Assembly: GCA_018901675.1 (NCBI GenBank)
Contig: JAHIEH010000074.1
Coordinates: 1 to 8,070, forward strand
Origin: Nanobdellota archaeon
GTDB taxonomy: Archaea > Nanobdellota > Nanobdellia > Pacearchaeales > GW2011-AR1
Length of the DNA stretch: 8,070 nt
Direction: 5' to 3'
Translations under genes and position numbers: made by a program
In this document: piece after piece, positions 4,921 to 8,070 of the stretch
How positions within the stretch are numbered: the stretch's first letter is position 1
Layout of the letters: each line of letters starts with the position of its first letter
Notes under the pieces: generated by a model
What the model was told of the DNA's origin: nothing
Database searches by the model: none
Seen by the model: the letters and a program-made list of their open reading frames with translations, nothing else

Positions 4921-4930
4921 TTTATAAATA
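4921..4930 (-). promoter_or_regulatory. TATA box for the small membrane-protein pair
   Basis: On the minus strand TATTTATAAA lies 30-39 bases ahead of the ATG at 4891, giving a predicted start site only a few bases upstream of the gene (near-leaderless). A GGAG also exists but is too far (about 17 nt) to be a good ribosome binding site. Confidence 0.5.
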
Positions 4931-4941
4931 TTTTTGATATG

Positions 4942-5005
4942 TCCAGAATTGTTTTTTATGCAAACTCCCTACTTTAGTTCGTGAGATAATAAAAACAATT
5001 CTGGA
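4942..5005. repeat. 15-bp perfect inverted repeat (hairpin)
   Basis: TCCAGAATTGTTTTT (4942-4956) is exactly complementary to AAAAACAATTCTGGA (4991-5005), with 34 bases between. It is immediately followed by the 10-bp palindrome GAGCATGCTC (5004-5013) and another hairpin. Candidates are a structured RNA, a regulatory hairpin upstream of the small membrane genes, or the ends of a tiny mobile element. Confidence 0.6.
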
Positions 5006-5011
5006 GCATGC

Positions 5012-5054
5012 TCAAGAACCAGACACGCCATACAATTTATTGTATGGTTCTTGA
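5012..5054. repeat. Bulged inverted repeat next to the 15-bp hairpin
   Basis: TCAAGAACCA (5012-5021) and TACAAT (5031-5036) pair with ATTGTA and TGGTTCTTGA (5039-5054), with a 9-nt insertion in the left arm (5022-5030). Equivalently, the inner stem can be read as CCATACAAT/ATTGTATGG, leaving a 6-nt bulge. The arms are too long for chance in a 43-base span. Confidence 0.6.
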
Positions 5055-5149
5055 CATACTAAAAAGGAATTATCAGTGTTATTGGCTATGGGGATAAGCA
5101 TCAATTAGCTAATTATGTTATTAAACTCTGGATATGCAATTACAATCTA

Positions 5150-5295
5150 TTAAGTCTGTCCTATAACTAACATTTGTTCTTCATCTAACGATGCAGAGGT
5201 AGCATATTTAGCTAATAGTATAAAATCGGCGAGGTTGTCTAATCGAAGTGATAATTTATACGCCTCCTTACTAACCCACTCTTAAAATAATTCAC
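5150..5295 (-). pseudogene. Frameshifted small gene downstream of rfcL
   Basis: A GTG at 5295 overlaps the rfcL stop as GTGA and opens with VNYFK. One base shift later the frame becomes EWVSKEAYKLSLRLDNLADF, ILLAKYATSASLDEEQMLVI and GQT, ending in TAA at 5150-5152. One added base after AAG would give a continuous 48-residue protein (MNYFKEWVSKEAY...). The open frame without a start, the charged amphipathic composition and the GTGA overlap suggest a real small gene broken by a 1-nt deletion or a sequencing error. A classic -1 slippery site is not evident. Function unknown. Confidence 0.4.
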
Positions 5296-6461
5296 CTATC
5301 CAAATAAGCAGTTTCATCATCGTCCAGTTTTAATTGTTTCTGGATTAAAGGATTTGATTTTATGATTTGTTTTATTATTGCAAACTCTTGAAGCGCTCTT
5401 TTGCCGCCAATATGGACGTGTTTTGCATATTTCTCTGCAATGCTTTTCTTTTTTGCAATCCTCTGGTTATTAAGCCATATTTTTAAAATTCTTGATGGTC
5501 TTTTGTATGCAGTAAAGCCATCTTTGATTTGCGTCTTTGAAGAGGAAATTCCATAACTTAAGAGAATGTTTTCATAAATTAAAAATCTCCAGTATTGCTG
5601 CTTGTAAATTCTGCCTTTGAAAACATCTGCCTTGCTTAAATATTCATATGCCCTCGCCAATTCTTTTCCTTGGTATTCAGCAGGGATATTTTCTTCAATC
5701 CACAAAAAAATTTCGTCTAATGACAAATTTACTGAGTCATAGACTTCTAAAATGTCTTTTGTCGGCTTGCCTTTGAATACCATCTTTAATACATTGAAGA
5801 TGTCTACTTCTTTGTTTCTTTCATCAATTGACTCAATGGTTATCTCTTTTGTATGGGCTAAAGTCTGCAAGTCGTTTATCGCAGCACGAATATCACCTTT
5901 TGCTTTTATTGATATGCTTGTTAAAATTTCATTGTCAACAAAGAGCCCTTCTTTTCTTAAAATAGATATTAGGATATCTTTGATTATTTTATATTCCACT
6001 TCTTTCAGTTTTATAAGCTCTGATTTCTGCCTTAACAGGCTGAATCTCCTATCCCATACATTGTTAGCAGTTATTATCATAGGGCATTTGGTTTTTGTTA
6101 TCAAATACAAAAGTTCAGGCAAACCCCCCCTCTCTGTGGTTGAAAGGCCGTCTACTTCATCTATAAGGATTATTTTTCTTTTTTTTGTTATTGATTTCTG
6201 TTCAATTGCCGGTTTTAGAACCTCTTCGAGTTTTTGCCGATTTCTTAAGTCGCTTGCATTTAACTCGAAAATCTCTGAATCAGTTTCTTTTGCTGCAGCA
6301 TAAGCAAGAGAAGTTTTTCCTGTTCCAGGAGGGCCGTGAAGAATGATTGCATTTTTTCCGCTTCCAAATGTTTGTATAAATCTTTTCAGATTCTCAATTG
6401 CAAAGTCCTGCCCCTTAACTTCACTGAATGAAGTTGGCCTATATTTTTCACACCACGGCAT
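5292..6461 (-). CDS. rfcL: Replication factor C large subunit (archaeal clamp loader)
   Basis: 389 aa. The N-terminal RFC box WCEKYRP is followed by AAA+ motifs: Walker A GPPGTGKT (43-50), Walker B IILIDEVDG (97-105), sensor 1 IITANN (129-134), sensor 2 GDIRAAINDLQ (189-199, R192). A C-terminal helical collar domain and a basic tail region (KKKSIAEKYAKHVHIGGKRA) come after. With RfcS it loads the PCNA clamp on primed DNA, with ATP hydrolysis. It is shorter than many RFC-L proteins (400-500 aa), and no PIP box is evident at its C-terminus. The start overlaps the preceding Cys-rich ORF by 14 bases; GAGG about 12 nt upstream may serve as ribosome binding site. It is the last intact gene of the rfc operon. 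Confidence 0.95.
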   Translation of the reverse strand: MPWCEKYRPTSFSEVKGQDFAIENLKRFIQTFGSGKNAIILHGPPGTGKTSLAYAAAKETDSEIFELNASDLRNRQKLEEVLKPAIEQKSITKKRKIILIDEVDGLSTTERGGLPELLYLITKTKCPMIITANNVWDRRFSLLRQKSELIKLKEVEYKIIKDILISILRKEGLFVDNEILTSISIKAKGDIRAAINDLQTLAHTKEITIESIDERNKEVDIFNVLKMVFKGKPTKDILEVYDSVNLSLDEIFLWIEENIPAEYQGKELARAYEYLSKADVFKGRIYKQQYWRFLIYENILLSYGISSSKTQIKDGFTAYKRPSRILKIWLNNQRIAKKKSIAEKYAKHVHIGGKRALQEFAIIKQIIKSNPLIQKQLKLDDDETAYLDR

Positions 6462-6693
6462 GTTTAAAAATTTCCTCTAAACATTTTATAGACGGATTTT
6501 CCGAGGGTTGTTTATCCTTTAGCCTGCACCTTTTCTCTTTAAGTGTTTGTTCAAGAATTTTTGGTTCTTTGCCCCAACCGCAATAATGTATCCCTTCTAT
6601 TTCACAATAGTAGCCACAAGTGCGGTCATCACAATCTTGGGTGTGTGATTTATAATTACAGTCACGTACTGATATAATTTTTTTGTAAGGCAT
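6448..6693 (-). CDS. Small Cys-rich protein between rfcS and rfcL
   Basis: 81 aa. Seven cysteines, five clustered: C12-x8-C21-x4-C26-x3-C30-x7-C38, with H36 (GIHYC) nearby. This is compatible with a zinc-binding knuckle or a disulfide-rich fold, followed by a Lys/Glu-rich helical tail. ATG at 6693; the end overlaps the rfcL start by 14 bases, which implies translational coupling. The preceding frame's TAA lies only 2 nt upstream of the ATG. Family not recognised. The position inside a replication operon suggests, but does not show, a DNA-related role. Confidence 0.65.
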   Translation of the reverse strand: MPYKKIISVRDCNYKSHTQDCDDRTCGYYCEIEGIHYCGWGKEPKILEQTLKEKRCRLKDKQPSENPSIKCLEEIFKHAVV

Positions 6694-6695
6694 TT

Positions 6696-6773
6696 TTATT
6701 TTTTATGTTCATAAATTAAAACCCAATTCTGAAGAATTGGGTCGTAACTTACTGGTTTTAATTTCTGAGCATC
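6696..6773 (-). other. In-frame continuation beyond the TAG of the preceding ORF
   Basis: Twenty-five codons after the TAG read DAQKLKPVSYDPILQ-NWVLIYEHKK and end in TAA at 6696-6698, 2 nt before the ATG of the Cys-rich gene. That stop-to-start spacing is what an intact operon would show. Possible explanations are a recent nonsense mutation, amber read-through or recoding, or chance: a 25-codon open frame in AT-rich DNA is not rare. The segment also contains a perfect palindrome (6721-6742). Confidence 0.35.
6721..6742. repeat. Perfect palindrome ACCCAATTCT-GA-AGAATTGGGT
   Basis: Ten-base arms with a 2-nt centre, forming a CCCAATTC stem capped by TGAA in RNA. It sits between the small ORF and the Cys-rich gene, 41 bases from another strong hairpin. 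It could be a terminator-like or processing hairpin inside the operon, or one end of a small IS200/IS605-type palindromic element. Confidence 0.6.
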
Positions 6774-7058
6774 CTAAAAACAAGTGCCAATCAAACCACA
6801 CCTTTTAAGGTGTGGTGGCACATTGTTTTTTTGATCTTTTAATTCGATATATTCACTATTCTCTTTTATAAACTCATTTATATATTTTTCACCTTTATCT
6901 ACTGCGTTTCTCACACCTGCCTCAACAAATTCCATTTCTTGGGTCACATAATCATTTAGGTGGTAAATAAACATCTCTTTGTGGGATTCATGAAATTGGC
7001 GGTAAAATATCACTTTTAATGTGTGGTCTACTCTTGAATCTAAAGGATGAATATCCAT
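6774..7058 (-). CDS. Small hypothetical protein after rfcS, possibly TAG-interrupted
   Basis: 94 aa to the first stop (TAG, 6774-6776). It starts 6 nt after the rfcS stop, on the same strand, so it is an operon member. The sequence is soluble, charged and probably helical (VTQEMEFVEAGVRNAVDKGEKY). No TM and no known family recognised. The C-terminal NNVPPHLKRCGLIGTCF is encoded by a strong hairpin (6784-6821). Beyond the TAG the frame stays open for 25 codons and ends 2 nt before the next gene, so the original protein may have been about 120 aa. The truncated and extended forms cannot be told apart from sequence alone. Confidence 0.6.
   Translation of the reverse strand: MDIHPLDSRVDHTLKVIFYRQFHESHKEMFIYHLNDYVTQEMEFVEAGVRNAVDKGEKYINEFIKENSEYIELKDQKNNVPPHLKRCGLIGTCF
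6784..6821. repeat. Bulged hairpin at the 3' end of the small ORF
   Basis: ACCACACCTT (6795-6804) pairs with AAGGTGTGGT (6807-6816) around a 2-nt centre, and the outer GTGCCA (6784-6789) pairs with TGGCAC (6816-6821), leaving a bulge at 6790-6794. A T7 run follows at about 6826-6832 on the plus strand. Its architecture (inner 9-10 bp, 2-nt loop, single-sided bulge, outer stem) resembles the hairpin at 5012-5054. Confidence 0.6.
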
Positions 7059-7064
7059 CTTAAT

Positions 7065-8030
7065 TTATTTCCCCAATCCCGCAAGCACAAAACTGGCTAG
7101 CAGAGATTGTAATTGTATGAAAGTATCTGAACCTTCAATAATTCTAAACTCGGTTTCACCTGTTTTTTCTATGAGTTTCATTTTTAAGTCTGGCTCTACT
7201 TGAAGATTCCAGATTTCTTTTTGGATAGCTTTAATCACTTCCTGACCTGAGATTGATTCTTTAAGCATTATATCCAAGAGTTTTTCTCTTGCAGTTACAA
7301 AGTCTCCTGATAATGCATAATCAAGAACAACTTTGATATCTTTGGGCTTGGCGTTAGACATTAGTGTTAAAACTAAATCTGAAGTGATGCTTGGTGATAC
7401 AGAAGCTGTTGCCTGCACTATGTTAATCGCTTTTCTGCAGTCTCCTTCACTTGCTTCATACAAAGTTTCAATTGTTTCTTCGTTTATTGTAAGTTTCTCA
7501 CCTTCTGCAATAACTTTAAGCCTTTTTTCTATGTCTTTTTTTTCTAGAAGCTTGAAACGGAAGATGGCGCATCTGCTCTGTATAGGGTCTATAATTTTGC
7601 TTGAATAGTTGCAGGAAAGTATAAAACGGCATGTGGAAGAATAATTCTCCATAATTCTTCTTAAAGCCTGCTGGGCTTCTGGAGTTAAGGCGTCTGCTTC
7701 ATCAAGAAAAATAACTTTGAATGGGACTTGGCCAAGAGATTTTGTTCTTGCGAAAGTCTTCACTTTCTCTCTTACAATATTTATCCCTCTTTCATCACTT
7801 GCGTTAAGCTCAAGATAATTTTCACTCCAGTTTTTCTCGTAGAGATGCTTTACAATTATTAATGCCAAAGTGGATTTACCTGTTCCTGCTGGCCCTGCAA
7901 ACAGCAAGTGGGGGATGTTTAGTGAATTGGTTAATGATTCAACTCTTTTTACAATATTATCCTGCCCTACTAATTCAGAGAAGTTTATCGGGCGATATTT
8001 TTCTGTCCATATCTCACCACCATTTGCCAT
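7065..8030 (-). CDS. rfcS: Replication factor C small subunit (archaeal clamp loader)
   Basis: 321 aa from the chosen ATG (8030). RFC box IWTEKYRP at 7-14; Walker A GPAGTGKS (46-53); Walker B VIFLDEAD (106-113); sensor 1 SCN (139-141); the SRC motif (152-154) whose arginine finger acts on the neighbouring subunit's ATP; sensor 2 GDCRKAIN (197-203, R199). A C-terminal collar domain follows. Length is normal for RFC-S (about 315-330). Four copies usually assemble with one RfcL to open and load PCNA. No intein is present. An in-frame TTG at 8045 would add MGLFI, but the TATA box lies 26 bases from ATG 8030, which favours a leaderless start there. It is the first gene of the operon leading to rfcL. 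Confidence 0.96.
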   Translation of the reverse strand: MANGGEIWTEKYRPINFSELVGQDNIVKRVESLTNSLNIPHLLFAGPAGTGKSTLALIIVKHLYEKNWSENYLELNASDERGINIVREKVKTFARTKSLGQVPFKVIFLDEADALTPEAQQALRRIMENYSSTCRFILSCNYSSKIIDPIQSRCAIFRFKLLEKKDIEKRLKVIAEGEKLTINEETIETLYEASEGDCRKAINIVQATASVSPSITSDLVLTLMSNAKPKDIKVVLDYALSGDFVTAREKLLDIMLKESISGQEVIKAIQKEIWNLQVEPDLKMKLIEKTGETEFRIIEGSDTFIQLQSLLASFVLAGLGK

Positions 8031-8051
8031 GATAAATAATCCCAAATTTAA

Positions 8052-8059
8052 CTTATAAA
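8052..8059 (-). promoter_or_regulatory. TATA box of the rfc operon
   Basis: On the minus strand TTTATAAG is centred about 26 bases upstream of the ATG at 8030, the standard archaeal TATA-to-start distance. Transcription would start at or next to the A of ATG, giving a leaderless mRNA. This decides the rfcS start against the upstream TTG. Confidence 0.65.
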
Positions 8060-8070
8060 GATTGTTATGG

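Larger units (their letters stand above)
4915..5031 (-). pseudogene. Possible small ORF interrupted by an in-frame TAG
   Basis: ATG at 5029-5031 opens a 20-residue frame (MACLVLEHAPELFLLSHELK) to a TAG at 4969-4971. The same frame then runs 17 more codons (GVCIKNNSGHIKNIYKE) to a TAA at 4915-4917, 23 bases ahead of the small membrane-protein operon. The peptide looks protein-like, but it overlaps two strong hairpins and is short enough to be chance. Family not recognised. Confidence 0.2.

Noticed and set aside
5055..5102. 29-codon minus-strand frame beginning MLIPIANN (start at about 5100)
   Set aside because: Too short, ends inside the hairpins at 5012-5054, and has no ribosome binding site or coupling to a neighbour.
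4606..5220. AGCTAATAG(C/T)A-like words at about 4608, 4839 and 5210
   Set aside because: They fall in codons for Leu-Leu-Ala-type stretches of the small ORFs and are explained by coding similarity of hydrophobic helices.
5752..6303. 183-codon plus-strand frame
   Set aside because: It lies wholly antisense to rfcL, whose AAA+ motifs are unmistakable; its hydrophobic product is a shadow.
7333..7608. 91-codon plus-strand frame
   Set aside because: Antisense shadow of rfcS with no independent evidence.

Overview
The window looks like AT-rich chromosome of a DPANN-type archaeon (Woesearchaeota/Pacearchaeota-like). This rests on a two-subunit archaeal clamp loader (rfcS, rfcL), TATA-like boxes about 26 bases ahead of start codons (leaderless transcripts), a membrane-anchored thioredoxin-fold protein with a TGFAV motif after its TM helix, and very small overlapping membrane-protein genes. 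The lineage is inferred; no rRNA gene is present.

Left third (1-1980): the outstanding element is a complete-looking TIGR-Tas locus. Three arrays (1-215, 230-365, 1493-1880) are built from a strict 36-base cell: 9-nt repeat TGCGAGCCA, ~9-nt unique spacer, 9-nt repeat TGAAAACCA, ~9-nt unique spacer. Between the second and third arrays lies a 338-aa protein (374-1390) made of an alpha-helical/coiled-coil part and a Nop/IS110-C-terminal-like domain, with no RuvC or HNH nuclease motif visible. This matches TasA-type tandem-interspaced-guide-RNA systems, not CRISPR and not an IS110 transposase. Two related hairpins (1407-1444, 1920-1970) follow the tas gene and the third array.

Middle (1981-4580): an AT-rich regulatory stretch with duplicated palindromes precedes a membrane-anchored DsbA/thioredoxin-fold gene (2283-3377). 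Then come a tRNA T-arm-like scrap and a mntA-hepT (MNT-HEPN) toxin-antitoxin pair, with a perfect inverted repeat enclosing the promoter of mntA.

Right half (4581-8070, nearly all minus strand): two tiny membrane proteins overlap by ATGA (4733-4581 and 4891-4730). Next is a hairpin-rich stretch, and a short frameshifted ORF just after rfcL. The replication operon rfcS - small ORF - Cys-rich ORF - rfcL runs from 8030 down to 5292. The first small ORF carries an in-frame TAG, after which the frame stays open until 2 nt before the next gene.

Together the window joins housekeeping replication genes to an accessory stretch of guide-RNA and toxin-antitoxin defence-like modules. Family assignments come from motifs read by eye; no database search was run.
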